Part shown: positions 1 through 13,557 of the stretch, one piece after another
Layout of the letters: every line of letters starts with the position of its first letter
How positions within the stretch are numbered: position 1 is the first letter of the stretch
Assembly: GCA_905182995.1 (NCBI GenBank)
Contig: CAJJDP010000092.1
Coordinates: 1-64,000 of the forward strand
DNA length: 64,000 bases
Reading direction: 5' to 3'
Origin: Paramecium octaurelia
Taxonomy: Eukaryota; Ciliophora; Oligohymenophorea; Peniculida; Parameciidae
Notes under the pieces: generated by a model
The model's input: only the letters and a program-made list of their open reading frames with translations
The model's database searches: none
What the model was told of the DNA's origin: nothing
Translations under genes and position numbers: made by a program

Positions 1-935
1 TTATTATTTTTTAAATTTTCATTTAATAAATAAAAAAACACCTTCCATTTAATTGGTACATGAATGAACTTTAAATTTAATGTTTGCTTAGATTTTTATC
101 GATAGAAAGACCTTTAGAATATATATCAAAAATAGAACACATATTAGTCAACAATATCAATTTAAAGAGGGTTGAAATATAAAAAAAAATAGGACTAAAC
201 TAATAAATATATTGAATACCTCATCATCATCCACCCCTTTCCTTTTATTATACAAAAAATTTAAAGAACTCGTCTTGTTTATATAATGGAGTATTAAAAT
301 GGTGGATGAATACATCTAATATTACATCAGAAAATTATTAGCGAAAAGCATTCAATTTTGAAAGGCAATTTAGGAACCGTTCAAGATTTTCCCATTAAGA
401 TATCCATAATTATTAGCTACAAAGAATAATAAATTAAATTTAATGAAGGCAAATTAGGTTGAATTCTCCTATTAATGTGAATAAGAATAGTGGCCATAGT
501 AAATAACCAACCCATATGTTTCTGTAAACTTTGTTTTACTTGCAAATGCAGCACATGTATATATAAATATCCTTCACTTTCCAAAACATATTTAAACTAA
601 TTGCTTAGAACACGAAACCTAAATGTTTTTTTTCAATTTTGCTAAACCTGTACTATTTTAGAAGGGAATCTTCAATTCACATAGAGGAATTGAGGAGGAT
701 TTCGATCAAACATTCATGATCCCTTATCAAACAAATATATATTTCTTGGCTTCAAAACTCATTTAAAATTTGTTTTTGGAATATAGAATGTCGAATTAAC
801 TTTAAATTATTCAACAAATAAATGAACAACAAAATGTAGGAAGAAAACTGAAATTGTTTTCTATATTTAATACTATTAAAGACTTTTTTTTTATATTAAT
901 AAATTTTTCCCTATATATATTAAAAATCATTCTCA
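1..935. other. Gene-free flank downstream of the surface antigen gene
   Basis: Very AT-rich sequence in which I see no long code-6 frame with coding character on either strand. It lies 3' of the surface antigen gene. No telomeric C4A2/C3A3-type repeats are visible at position 1, so the window does not start at a chromosome end, although such antigen genes are often telomere-proximal. Confidence 0.5.
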
Positions 936-3900
936 TCAGAACATGAGATATCCTAAAACAATTGACAAACCAAGGATGTAACCTGAATCTGTTGTTGTGT
1001 TATTATTTGTATTGTTTGTATTATTGTCTGAAGTATTTGGTTGAACCACAACTGCTGTGCAAACTCCGCATTTGCTAGTTGATGCATTCCAAGTATAAGT
1101 GTAACCAGAAACTAAGAAACAGTCATTTTAAGACAAAGTGGATGGGTCTGTTGCTGTGCATGTACCACTTACAAGTGTACAAACTTATTAAGTCTTTTTG
1201 TCCCAATTTAAAAATCTAGTACAAGCTCCGTTAGTTGCTTAATTTGTAGCACAAGTGTGAGTAGCACATTTGCTAGCAACTGCAGTAGCTCCACTTCCTG
1301 AGGGTGGTGTCCATGAACATCTATCTCTAGCAGCTTAACAAGCAATTTAATCATTATTGGCTGTAGTACAAGATGTCATTAAGGCACAAGTTCCAGTACC
1401 AGCAACTGCTCCTGTAGCAGTAGATTATGTGAATACACAAATACCATCTAATCCTCCAGAGTTGCAAGCTGTTTTATTTGTATAAGTGGAACAGTTGGCT
1501 TTAGGAATGCAAGCAGTTCCATTAGAAACACAGGTTGATAAAGCTACTACACAAACACTGGTTGATGTGCCATTTTGAATATCAGCACAAGTGAGTAATC
1601 TACATTTAGCAGTGTTGTTATTTGTAGCAGATGCAAGCTCCCAATAACAAATACCGTCTGATCCAACAGCAGTTGTGCAAGCAGTTTAAGTAGAGTATGA
1701 TGAACAAGCTCCTTTGACCAAACATGTAGTTCCATCTGATGTGCATGTTGAAAGTTGAGATGAGCATGTTGCATGAGTAGTACCAGTCAAATCTGCGCAG
1801 GTTTAATCTCTGCAACTACTTGCTGTGGTATCCCATGTACAAAGACCAGTAGAAACGATGGCTCCGGATGACAATACAGCTCCTTTATCATTGAAATAGC
1901 ATCCAGCTTAAGAAGTGTATGATGAGCATGCACCTAATGCAATGCATCCAGTTGTTCCATTTGTGGTACATTTGTTACTAGCAATTTAACAATCTGAATG
2001 AGTTGTGTAGAAGGCATCTGCACAAGATGTATATGGTTTGCAAACTTTTGGATCAGATGAATTCAAGGCTGGAACTGATTGAATACAAGCACCATCATAT
2101 CCTGTAACACAGCCTCCGTCAGTATTAGTTTCAGAACATAATGTAATTCCTACGCAATTAGATCCGTTGGTAGTGCATTTGTTGCTAATCCATTTGCATG
2201 ATGCATCATTATTCCATTATAGACTTTTGCATGATGTATATCTGAAACAAGCTCCTTTAGTTCCATCATTATTGAGATACTTATCAATCCATAAGCATGG
2301 TCCGTTTGATCCTTCTATGCAAGCTGCTCTTACGGTGGTTTACTCACAATTTTACACTCTTGCACATTTTCCATTTGCACCAGCAGTACATCCAGATCTC
2401 TAAGTTTAGCATGCTGCATGTGTAGTTCCACTGAAATCCTAGCAATCTTTATCTCTGCATTTATTTTATGCACTATCCCAAGCACAAACGGTGCCATTTA
2501 AGGCAGTTGTACAGGCGACATCAATAGTAACAGCTGAGCATGTGGATTTGGTAACACATCCACCTCCGTTCTTTGTAGTGCAATTTGTGAAATAACTAGC
2601 ACAAGCTGCTTCGCTTGTTAAAGTTAGAGGTGCGGTACTACAAGTCTTTATTGTACAATATGCAGGGGAAGTAACAACATTTTATGCATTCATAACAGCT
2701 GGTATCCATTCACATTATTACCCTGTTGAAGAAGTAACACATCCTGATTGACTTAAAGCTTGGAAACATGTACCTCTAGTGACACAATTAGTTCCATTTG
2801 TTGTGCATGTAGAAATAGCTTATTTGCAAAGAGCATCTGTAGCAAAAGCAAAATCTTCACAAACTTTGGTTTTGCATTTCACGCTATCTAAAGTACAACC
2901 TGATAAATATGTATTGCAATCATCTGCTGTTGCGGTTGAATCAGGAGCATTATCACAAGACTTTGTAATGCAAGCTGTTCCTGTCCAATAGCATGGATCT
3001 CCATTCTTGTTAAGGTTGCATTATTTTTAAGTCATTGTTTCACAAGTTGCAGGGATATCAACACATCCTTGTCCTGTTTCTGAAACTGTACACTTATTAC
3101 TGAAATAGGCTCTGCATTTTGTATCATCATCATAATCAGCAGTAGCAGGAGCAGTGGCACACGATTTATCAGCACATTATGTTCCATTCCATCCACATGG
3201 ATCACCATTTGCATTGATCTAGCATTATTCTTTATCAATATAACTTGAACAAGCAGCAGTCTATTGGCATCCTCCTAATGTTGCAGCACCTCCACTATTA
3301 CTTGGAGTAGCAGCCACTGTACATTTAACAGTTGCTGAGGTATAGTAAGCAAAACAATCATTATGGGTTGCTGTAGAAGTTGGAGCACTAGTACAAGATT
3401 TATCTTAACAAGCTGGAGCAGGTAAGCTAGCATTTGTATTCCAAACACAGTCTCCTCCATTTGAATTAGAGTGGCATTAATCTTCAATAGTGTATGAACT
3501 GCATGACCCTCTAGCCATACAACCTGGAACGGCTGCTCCATTAGTAGCCCTAACAGTACATAATAAAGTGGAGTCAACACCAACACATTCTGAATGAGAA
3601 TCATAGGTAGTTGTAGCTTCAATATTTCCGCAATTCAAATCTACGCAAGTTTTAGCTGTTGGGTTCCAGAAGCATTTTCCTCCACTTGTATTGAATTTAC
3701 ATTAGAGAGATGACTTATATGAGGCACAAGCAGCTCTAGCCTAACATGCACCTAATCTTGCTACTGTGCATGATTATTAATATGTTCCACATTAGCTATC
3801 AGTTGTAAATGTTGCATCTGCTGCGGCAGTATCACATGTCTTTCTGACACAAGCTGAATTAACAACAACACATTCACCTTCAACAGAGTATTAGCAAGCA

Positions 3901-6900
3901 GTAGATTACTAATCTGCACATTTTGAAGCCATAGCTTAACATGCAGTACTTCCAGCATTAACTGTACAAGTGTTGAGCCAAGTATTGCAATTAGAGTGAT
4001 TAAATGTTATACCAGTAGCATTTGCACAAGTTCTGGCAGTGCATGCACTTCCATTCACTGTACATCCTGTTTTGAATGCGTTACAATTGGCATCGCTATA
4101 ATTTCCAGATCCTAAAAATACAGCATCACAAGTTGAAGCAGTTGAGGCAGCTACGCAAGAAGTGTCACCAGATTAACCTGCAATACATAATCCAGCTCCT
4201 GATTTATAACAACTAGCCATTGCAGTGCTGTAACCAGAACATAAAGCCTATTATTAAACGCAAGCAGTTTTAGCTCTATTTACGCTACATCCTGCATTGA
4301 ATGATTAGCAAGATTCATAAGTTAGACTAGTACCAGTTATTTTGGCGCAATCTGTAGCCGCATTTGAAATTGTTATACAAGTATTGGAGTTATATAAATA
4401 ACATTTTGAAGTAGCAGTTTTAGTACATCCTGCTGCAGTACCTGGGTATTATTCACATGTAGTCTTGAAATCTTAGCATGCTGTACCATCTGTAATTGAA
4501 GTACATTTAGTGTTATAGGCTTGGCATTTTGTATGATCAAGAGAAGTTCCAGATATTGTACTGCAACTTACTGCGGTGATAGAATAGCAAGCATTTTCAA
4601 ACCAAATACAAGTTTTACTAGAAGTTGAAATACATTTATTTTGCGTGGTATAATCTTTACAATTTGTTTTTTCCTCCTAACAAGCAGTACCATCAACAAG
4701 AGATGTGCAACCTGCATTGTAAACTGAACATTTGCTGTCATTCAAACCTGTACCTAATACTAATTAACAATCACTTGAAGCTGTAGCAATTGAAATGCAA
4801 ACAGCTGGTGTTGCAGCAGCATTCCAATAACATTTGCCAGCTGTTGATGTTGCACAAGCGGTAGAAGATGTATAACCTGCGCATGTGGCCTATATTTATT
4901 AGCAAGCTGCTCCTGTTGAGTTAGCAACACAATCTGTAAGGTAAGCTCCACATTTAGTGTCATCTAATCCTGTACCCAATACCAATTAACAATCACTAGA
5001 AGCTGTAGCAATTGAAATGCAAACAGCTGGTGTTGCAGCAGCATTCCAATAGCATTTGCCAGCTGTTGATGTTCCACAGGAGATAGATGATGTATAACCT
5101 CCGCAGGTGGCCTATTTCTATGCACAAGCTGTTCCTGTTGGGTTTGGAACACAATCTGCAAGGTAAGCTCCACATTTAGTATAATCTAAACCTGTACCCA
5201 ATACTAATTAACAATCACTTGAAGCTGTAGCAATTGAAATGCAAGCTGGTGGTGTTGCAGCAGCATTCCAATAGCATTTGCCAGCTCCTGATGTTGCACA
5301 AGCGGTAGTTGATGTATAACCTGCGCATGTGGCCTATTTTTATTAGCAAGCTGCTCCTGTTGAGTTTGCAACACAATCTGTAAGGTAAGCTCCACATTTA
5401 GTGTCATCTAATCCTGTACCCAATACCAATTAACAATCACTAGAAGCTGTAGCAATTGAAATGCAAACAGCTGGTGTTGCAGCAGCATTCCAATAGCATT
5501 TGCCAGCTCCTGATGTTGCACAAGCGGTAATTGATGTATAACCTGCGCATGTGGCCTTTTTCTCTTAACAAGCCGTTCCTGTTGAATTTGCAACACAACC
5601 AGCGTTATAACCTCCACATTAAGTATCATCTAATCCAGAACCTGTAACAAATGCACATTAAGTTGCAACAGTTGTTACTGCAACGCAAGCTGTTCCACTC
5701 CAAGCGCATTTATCGGCTGGTGCTGTATCTTTTGATGTAGTGCATGAATCTTAAGTTAAATTCAAGCTACATGTTGCTTTTTATTCTTAGCAAGCAGTAC
5801 CAGCAGCATTAACAGTACAATCTGCATTATATCCTGCGCATTTAGCATCAGTTAATCCAGTTCCAGAAATTGCAGAACAGGTAGAGAAACGAACGCAATC
5901 AGTGCCGCTCAGGTAGCATTTACCTTATTATGAGTAAGTGCAGTGTGCAGCGTCTCCAGTGAAAGCAGGACAAGTTGCTTTGAACTCTTAGCATCCAGTA
6001 CCATCATTTAAAGAAGTACATGAAGTATGGTAAGCTTAACATTTTGCATGATCTAAACCAGTTAATCCAGCCACAAATACACATTCAGATGCCTAAGTTA
6101 CTGCTTAGCAGGTTGCTGGAGATGCAGCATTCATAGCACATAATCCAGCTGTAGACCTAAAGCAATTAGTTGCTGTTGACCCATACCCTGTGCAGGCTGA
6201 TTGTATAGCTATGCATCCAGTGCCAGTACTATTTACTGAGCAAGTTGTATCTAATGCTTAGCAATCTTAAAATGTTAATCCTGTTCCAGTTTTTAATGTA
6301 CAATCCAAAGTACAAGCAGTTGAAGATGTTGCTGAATTAACATTTGTGCATCCAACTCTATATCCAATGCACATTGTTTAGGTTCCTTTGAAAGATGTGC
6401 AAGCTCCAGAAGCAAAACTAGAAATAGCATAACATTTATCAACAATCCATTTACAATCATCATTTGCTGATAAATTTGTGATTGTTTTGTGACATTAAGC
6501 TTGTGTCATATAGTCTGTACAATTAGCTGATCGTGGTACACATCCTTGAGCTCCGACTTTATAAACGACAGTGCAAGTTTCACTTGGTGTTTAGTAATTG
6601 AAGCAGTCTGCATCAGTATCAGAAGTGTTATCATCTGGAGCATCAGCACAAGTTGCACTTCTACATGCCAAACCAGTCCAAACACATTTTTTATTAGCTG
6701 AAGTCAATTTACAATTTTCTGAGGTTGTATAAGATGTGCATGCAGTTGCCAAGGGTTAACAAGCAGTTGCTCCATTATTCACTGTACATGTATTTAATGT
6801 TGTGTTGCAACCGTTATGTGTAGTTAAGGTAATGTTTGCACATGTTTTATCAACACAAGCTGTTCCATTCCAGTAGCAATCTCCTGTTGATTTGGAACCT

Positions 6901-9128
6901 GCCTAACAATTTGATAAAACAAGTGATGAACAACTTGAAGGTTTAGCTATGCATCCGTCTGCTGTATTATTTGATATGCATGGATATGAGGTTGCAGTGC
7001 AAGCACCTTATGCGTTAGTTGCTGTACAAATACTAATATAACTTTAACAATTAGCAAAAGAGAATTGTCCTGCTTAGAGTGCTCCAGTTGTACCTGCAGT
7101 ACTTGCAGTAGCGCAAGATTTTTCGACACAGGTTGAGGAAGATGAAACCCAGAGACAAGTAGGGAATCCACTTCTAGAAATTTCACAATTTTCTGATGAT
7201 TTTCTACCGGCACAAGTAGTTGGTAAATCCTAACATCCTTGAATAGTTAGTGATCCATTTACAGTTGCAGGGTTATTAGCAACACATGATGATAAATGAG
7301 TTTAGCATTATGAGGTAGTTGAAAAGGACTTTGAAGCTGTAGAGCAAGCTTTATCAATACATTAAGTTCCAGTCCATCCACAAGGTTATCCATTAGACTT
7401 CATTTAACAAGCTGCTTCGATTGTGATAGCCTCGCATTTAAGAGGAAGTGTTACACATCCTGAACCTGTATTACTCAAAGTACAACTTGAAGAATAAGTT
7501 TAACAATCAGCATGAGTGGTTGTAGCTGATGAAGCCAACACACATTATTTCTTATAGCACTTTCCTTTCCAGATACATGCTCTATTGCTGGTATCTTTAT
7601 CACAAATAGCAAGAACTAATGAATTTTCACATGTTTTTTCTACGCAACCTGCACCTGCTGAATTAACTGTACAGGTATTTAAGAATGCTTAACAGAGATC
7701 ATGTGTGGTGTTAGTTGATGGAGCATTTAAACAAGTTTTATCTCTGCAACTTGTACTAGCAGAATCCCAGAAGCAAGTTTGTCCTGAAGAATTTTTAACA
7801 CAAGCAGCTTCTAATGTTATTGTTGCGCATGTAGTATTTGTAACACATCCACCTCCACTCTTGGTGATACAGTTATTTCCAGGTAAGTAAGCTTCACAAG
7901 CATCATTAGTTGTTATAGTTACTGGAGCATTAGCACAAGTTCTATTTTAACAACCTCCACCTGTTTTAACAGTGCATGTTGACAAATATGATGTACAGAG
8001 ATCGTGAGTAGTGTTTGTGGTTGGTGCATTAGCACATGTCTTTTCTTTGCATGTTGTATCCCAAATACAATCAAAATTGCTTGAGTTTTTAACACAAGCT
8101 GCTTAAACGTTAGCAACTGAACATGCTCCATTTGCGACACATCCTCCTCCTGACTTTGTAATACATCCTGTCACAAATCCTCCGCAAGCAGAGTTAGTTG
8201 TCATTGTAACTGGTGCGTTTGCACAATTCTTATCAACACATGCAGTTCCATTCCAATAGCAATCACCACCTGAACTATTTTTAACACAAGATGCTTAGAT
8301 TGTGGCAGCTGAACAAGTTGTTCTAGTGACACATCCTCCATTTGCTTTGGTTGTGCATGATCCATCTGCTCTGAATAATTTACAAGCATCATCTGTAGTT
8401 AAGCTTGTTGGTGCATTATCACAAATTCTATCTTTGCATGCAGCTCCATCCCAATAACAAGCAGTAGTTTTTAATTTATTCCAAACACATTAAATTTCTA
8501 GTGTTTAATCACTGCAATTATTTCCACTATCAACACATCCACCACCAGTTTTAGTTGTGCATGTTGAAATCAAGGCTCTGCAATCTGAATCGGTTGCTAA
8601 ATTTACTGGTAATTTGTCACAAGTATTAGCATCAACACAAGCATTATTTGTTGTATCCCAATAACATAAGCTTCCAGCAGAGTTTTTGACGCAAGGAAGT
8701 TATTTCTTATATGTATTACATGCATCAACTTCAACACAATGAGTTCCATCTGTAATACATCTATTACTAATTGCCTAACAATCAGAGTCAGTTGTTTTGG
8801 CAAAAGCTGTACATCCTGTGAAGTATGTACATTTACTATCAACCCAAGCACAAGCGGCATAACTACCACAATCAGTACATGGCTTTGCCTTTGGACAATC
8901 AGTTTCTGCAAAAGTATCGCAATAAGCTGCATAAGTCACAACTGGAGTGACAGGTGTTGTTGAAACTGCACATGCCTTTTTAGTGCTATCCCATGAACAT
9001 CCAAGTGAAGCATTTTTTGTACAATCACCTTCTGATAACAATTATGCACATGTGCATGATGTTAAACTGTATGTTTGACTTGTTGCTAAAGCAAGCAACA
9101 ATGCAAATATTATGAATTGTTTATTCAT
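936..9128 (-). CDS. Paramecium variable surface (immobilization) antigen
   Basis: GPI-anchored coat protein covering the cell and cilia. It is one uninterrupted code-6 frame of 2,731 codons including the TGA stop, about the size of known A/G-type antigens (around 2,700 aa). It starts with the signal peptide MNKQFIIFALLLALATS and ends in a hydrophobic tail (GYILGLSIVLGYLMF) after a Thr/Asn-rich stretch, as expected for GPI attachment. Between these lie dozens of about 70-75-residue periods with regularly spaced Cys and frequent CxxW or CYW motifs. The centre holds near-identical 222-bp repeats. In-frame TAA/TAG codons are common and encode Gln. Such genes are normally expressed one at a time (mutual exclusion); nothing in the sequence says whether this one is active. 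The family call is near certain; the serotype cannot be named. Confidence 0.96.
4749..5640. repeat. 222-bp tandem repeats inside the surface antigen gene
   Basis: The motif TGTACC(C/T)AATAC recurs at 4749, 4971, 5193 and 5415, exactly 222 bp apart, with the following sequence nearly identical each time. A decayed further unit begins near 5637. 222 bp is 74 codons, matching the Cys period of the protein and keeping frame. Central near-perfect repeats are a known trait of these antigens and probably reflect concerted evolution or unequal exchange. Confidence 0.93.
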
Positions 9129-9305
9129 TAAAAGTATTAATAGTTAAATTTGAATCGAATGAAATTTTATATTGTTTAGAAGTTTAATTTTTTTTTATTT
9201 TTCAATTACCTCAATATTATGGTTAGGAATCAATATCAAAATTTACTTTAATTTTTAATTCATATCAATAATATAATTATCAAATAATTATTTCGACAGT
9301 CGAGA

Positions 9306-9485
9306 TCAAAATGAGAGTTGAAAACCCTATATTATGTCTTCGCTCATCAAGCTCTCTTCAATCTTTGTGTATATATTAGATTCTTCCGATAGTTTTTGAA
9401 AATCATTTGTATACTAATCTTAGAAAATGCTTTAAACTTGCAAATCATTCACAGATTCTGCTCTAGGCTGTCTTTAATTTCTCAT
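9306..9485 (-). CDS. Possible small hypothetical protein
   Basis: A 59-codon code-6 frame (starts MRNQRQPRAESVNDL, ends IIQGFQLSF) closing with TGA. Composition is hydrophilic and acidic (Glu, Asp, Ser, Gln) and reads like coding sequence. The same frame stays open upstream of the chosen ATG but turns into Lys/Phe-rich low-complexity sequence there, so a 5' exon cannot be excluded. No family was recognised. It lies 177 bp upstream of the surface antigen start, on the same strand. Confidence 0.35.
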
Positions 9486-9569
9486 TAAAGGCTATTCCTT
9501 CTTATAATGTTTGATTGCTAACTATTAGTGTTAAGAATTTTTTGAGTATTTATAAAATATTGAAAAAGA

Positions 9570-10098
9570 ATGAAAAAAAAGAGTACTAATCAAAGAAATA
9601 CCATAATAATAAGTTATTATAGGAGAAAGTTATCAGATGAAACCATTCCAAAAGGTAAGGGAACTTATTTTAGCACTCATTATATTTTATTTTTCCTTGT
9701 GAGTCGCAAAATTGAATTACGTTTGTAGGAATACTAACAAATTCAATATGGTGTAAATTTTCATGCTTTTGGACCAAGAAATATGACTTAAAAATGTCAT
9801 TGATTTATTATTATTATTGAGTTACTAAAAATAGCATATTTTTGAACCGTAAAATGGAAAGTGCCCATATTTTACAAAATGTCCTTTTGACAAGCCCAAC
9901 TGCCTTTTTAGGTCTAAGAAAATACCACCTTTGAAAAGTTAACAAACTTTTTTTGATCTTAATCTCATATGTAAATTAATCATATTATCATTTAATACAA
10001 TAAAAAGTAAATAACCAATTTTTTACAAAATTTTAATAATTGAAAATTTTCCATGTTCTCATTACAATTATTTCAATTTTTTGATTTAAGGAATATGA
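9570..10098 (+). other. Possible decayed or intron-containing zinc-finger gene
   Basis: A short plus-strand frame starts at ATG 9570 (MKKKSTNQRNTIIISYYRRK) and continues across a plausible 19-nt intron at 9656-9674. Farther on, another frame reads KCPYFTKCPFDKPNCLF, resembling the C-x5-C-x-C core of Nab2/ZC3H14-type CCCH fingers. I could not join the pieces with standard introns, and TGA codons interrupt. It may be a real multi-exon gene or a relic. Treat the zinc-finger resemblance as a weak hint. Confidence 0.25.
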
Positions 10099-11409
10099 TT
10101 GGTAGCTCATCATTTCTCTAAGTATATTCTAGAATTTTTTGAAATCCTAAACTAACTTTGAGATTGAGTCTATTCCAAATTAATCCCAATTAAAATTTTA
10201 ATCAACGGTGACAAAATGACTACTATGCTCCAAGGTCTTGATTACAATAAAATTAATTTCTAATATTCAAGTTTTACGATAGTTACCAAAAACATCAATG
10301 ATCTCCACTTTAATTAAGTAATGCTTAGGTAGTTGTAGACATGATTTTTATAAATTCTTTCATAAATCTGAGTAAAAAATTTTTCTGAATAACTAGTACG
10401 AAATCGTTATATTACAACTCTCTTTAGGCTTCAGCATCAAAGCTTTAATGAAGTCAATAATAAACACTTCTAAAATAGTATTTTGTAATTTTATATTGAA
10501 ATTTTATCTCTCAAAAGTTGCCTCCATCATTATATTTTCCTCTAAATTCAAAATGTTATAAATACTTACTCTATTTCATCTTTTAGAAAAACATGACAAT
10601 AAAACAGAAAATGAATTCTAAAAGATTTGGTGATTGGATTTTTAAAAATCCTAATTTTTCATTATTTGGACAATCCCAAGCACATACTTCCTTTCTGCTA
10701 AACATTAGTCCTTCATTACTCTAAGGTCCTATACAATTTTTCATAAAATAAAAGTGATATTTTTAAAATAAAGAAAAAATTGATGCATTTTGAGGACATA
10801 AGTAATATTTTCTTCAATCTGACATCGAGATGGTGGTAAATCATTAATTAATATTTAAGCATTTTGATAAAACTTGAATATTAGCAATTGTTCATTTTTT
10901 GGCAAGTATTGCTTTGAACAAAATGGTAGATAAAATTTAGAGGTAGTATTCATTTGAATAATATAAGTCAAATCACTCGTAAATTATATTAGAATAAACC
11001 AATTAATTGATTGTGCTCTTAATATTTTTGTAACACATTTACCAAAAGAAAATCATTTTATTGAAATCAAATATATATAAAAGTCATTCGTAATATTTAT
11101 TTTCATACACAAATAATTATAAAGGAATTAATTATTTTGCTCTATCTGTGAAGAATAAAATGGAAACAATATCACTGAATTAAGAAATGTATGATTATCT
11201 TATTAGCTTCTTTATAATTTTCCGTAAAAACAACTAAATTTCCTAATTTTTAATTTATTATCAAAACTAATTATTTATGAATTCATTTTATTAGTATATT
11301 AAAGAAACTTAAACTTGCAATATAAGATTAGGTTTTCTTCTCATTTGAATAATGATATATAAAAAGAATACAATAATAATTTATTAATTTAAATTTAAAA
11401 CACTGATAA
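10099..11409. other. Gene-poor stretch with scattered open fragments
   Basis: No complete gene is supported. A plus-strand frame near 10215-10340 (MTTMLQGLDYNKINFQYSS) and following open pieces up to about 10630 look mildly coding but are broken by TGA. Together with the preceding kilobase this is unusually sparse for this genome. It may hold relics of older genes beside the surface antigen locus. Confidence 0.4.
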
Positions 11410-13557
11410 TCATAAATAGGAACTCAAATATGATTCAATAATTGTTTAGGCTCTTTTGATAATATTTTTGTTTTCTTAGGTTTCCTCAGCAACAACTGAA
11501 GGATTCAATGTATTTAAATCAACTTATATGAAAACTTGATTTTTATTTTTCACATTTAGTTTATTTTCTATTATCTCTGTTTGAAATTCAGTCTTTTAGA
11601 GTACCTTAATTAATCCTTTCTGTTTATCTATTTAATTATATCAATTTAGTGAGTACCTTTTAACAATTCTTCATCGTTCAATTTATTTTAATTGACATTA
11701 CTTAAGAAAAATGCTAATGAATCAGCTAAATCATCAGTTTTTGGAGAGGATATCCACTTAAATTACAACAAGACACTTGAAACAGGAACTCTGATCTCTA
11801 AATCTTTAACCACTATTAAACTATCATCTGGATGAAATTGAGCCTCTGGATTCAATTCTTGCACATAATTAAACACTTATTCAAGAGAACATTATAAAGG
11901 AATATACATTTGGTTATAAATTTAATTTTATTCTATGCCATATTATTGTAAGGTTTCCTTGTCAGTTTCATCAACTAGCATAAAACCATGTTCAGTATTC
12001 AAAAGCACTCCATTGAAATAGAGATCATTAGTACAACAAGTGCAATCAGCCATCGATTCGACTGTCTCTTCATCAATTTTATGTTAATTATGCTTTTCTT
12101 GGAAGGTGATTATAAAATTTTCAATCTAATTTCCTAATTCTCCTATTGCTTTGCATCCGGCTTAAGAAACTGAGCTTCTTTAAAAACTCAGTTCCACTTA
12201 TTTTTAATTTTCAGGTGCCCATACTTTCTCCACAATATCCTTAAAATTGATTTCAATCTTCTTTTATAAATCTCTGCATTTATGTTAAGTTCCATGAACT
12301 AAAATAACATGTTATGGTCTTAAAGAATCTATAAATGAAGAAGTTTAGAGATAGTCAGCATGAGCAGAAAAGCTTATTTAAGCAGGTCTAATTTTGATAT
12401 CTGGTTCTGGATTGTGTATCAATTAATGAGCAATTGTCCCTTGTACTGCTGGACCTGTAATTATTACTTAATTCTTCTCATCCTTACACCAATATTCATA
12501 AATTTGTTTTGAATGTCCTGATTAAAGTAATCCTGGACTTGCCATTACTACTTTTGGTTTTGGATTATTTAGAATGTCTTATAAATGCTTCTTGGTATTG
12601 ATATGATTAAATTTGAATAGATTTTCTCCTTTATGATATTTATTTCCTAATTTATTAAAATGCTTCTAAAAAATATGTGTACATTTAATAGCTAATGTAC
12701 AAGTGCTGTAAATTGGAAACTATTGAACTAAAGGATTTTTGGACCAATATTCATCTAAGATGATCAACAATTCATGACATCTCCCAGTAGCGAAAACAGG
12801 AAGCAATACATTTCCTCCACCATTTAGGGTTGAAACAATTTCTTTCAAAAAGTTTTCCTCTCTTTTTGTTCTAGTTTCATGTTAGGTATCTCCGTAAGTT
12901 GCTTCGACTATCAAAACATGAATTTTTTCAAGCGGCAATTAGGCTGGTCTTAAATGTCTTAAAATTTATATTATACATTACCTCTCCTTTTCTGTACTAT
13001 AATCTCCAGTATATAGAACTCTAACACCATCAATTTCAACCATAAACATTGCAGCACCTAACACATGTCCTGCATTGTAACATTTCAATTTAATTCCTTA
13101 GTAATGAATTTCTTAGTCATAATCTATACAATCAATATTTTTTAATGATTATTCAATGCTTTATTCATTTATTAGATCTTGACTAAAATCTTCGCTCTTT
13201 ACTTTGATGGAATCTTTCAAAACCAAACCATAAATTTCCTTTGTTGGGGTAGTCATATAAATTTTCCCCTTAAATTTATAATTTTTTAGAAAGTAAGGAA
13301 GAGCACCACAATGATCCAGATGAAAGTGAGTTATAAGAATTAAATCTATGTCCTCGATTTTATCTATTTTATTAAAATAGGGTAATGCCATAACACCTTT
13401 GTTTTCTTTATTCATGTGAATACCGCAATCAAACTAGATATACAATAACTTCTACCATAATTTATTTCTCTTAGAATTAGAGCAAAATGCACGACCTGCC
13501 AACTTCATTACCAGCTCCTAAAGGGGTGATAATTAATTTAGAATTATCTGAATTCAT
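11410..13557 (-). CDS. CPSF3: CPSF3 / CPSF-73 pre-mRNA 3'-end endonuclease
   Basis: Metallo-beta-lactamase/beta-CASP nuclease that cuts pre-mRNA at the poly(A) site and histone 3' ends in the nucleus. Removing introns at 13434-13455 (22 nt), 12958-12981 (24 nt, AAG acceptor) and 11628-11656 (29 nt) gives 690 aa, matching the family (human 684). The N-terminus has [11 protein letters not shown] and DCGIH; the metal motif [11 protein letters not shown] follows near residue 75. [21 protein letters not shown], the beta-[14 protein letters not shown] and SAHADY come in family order. The CPSF3-type C-terminal domain follows. INTS11 is the nearest alternative, but RPAQLP after the GDYS motif and the long C-terminus favour CPSF3. 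Confidence 0.93.

Noticed and set aside
1-120. Telomere at the left edge
   Set aside because: A surface antigen gene near the end suggested it, but no C4A2/C3A3-type repeat array is present.
1547-8963. Many 60-115-codon standard-code ORFs over the first 9 kb
   Set aside because: All are fragments or shadows of one code-6 surface antigen frame interrupted only by TAA/TAG.
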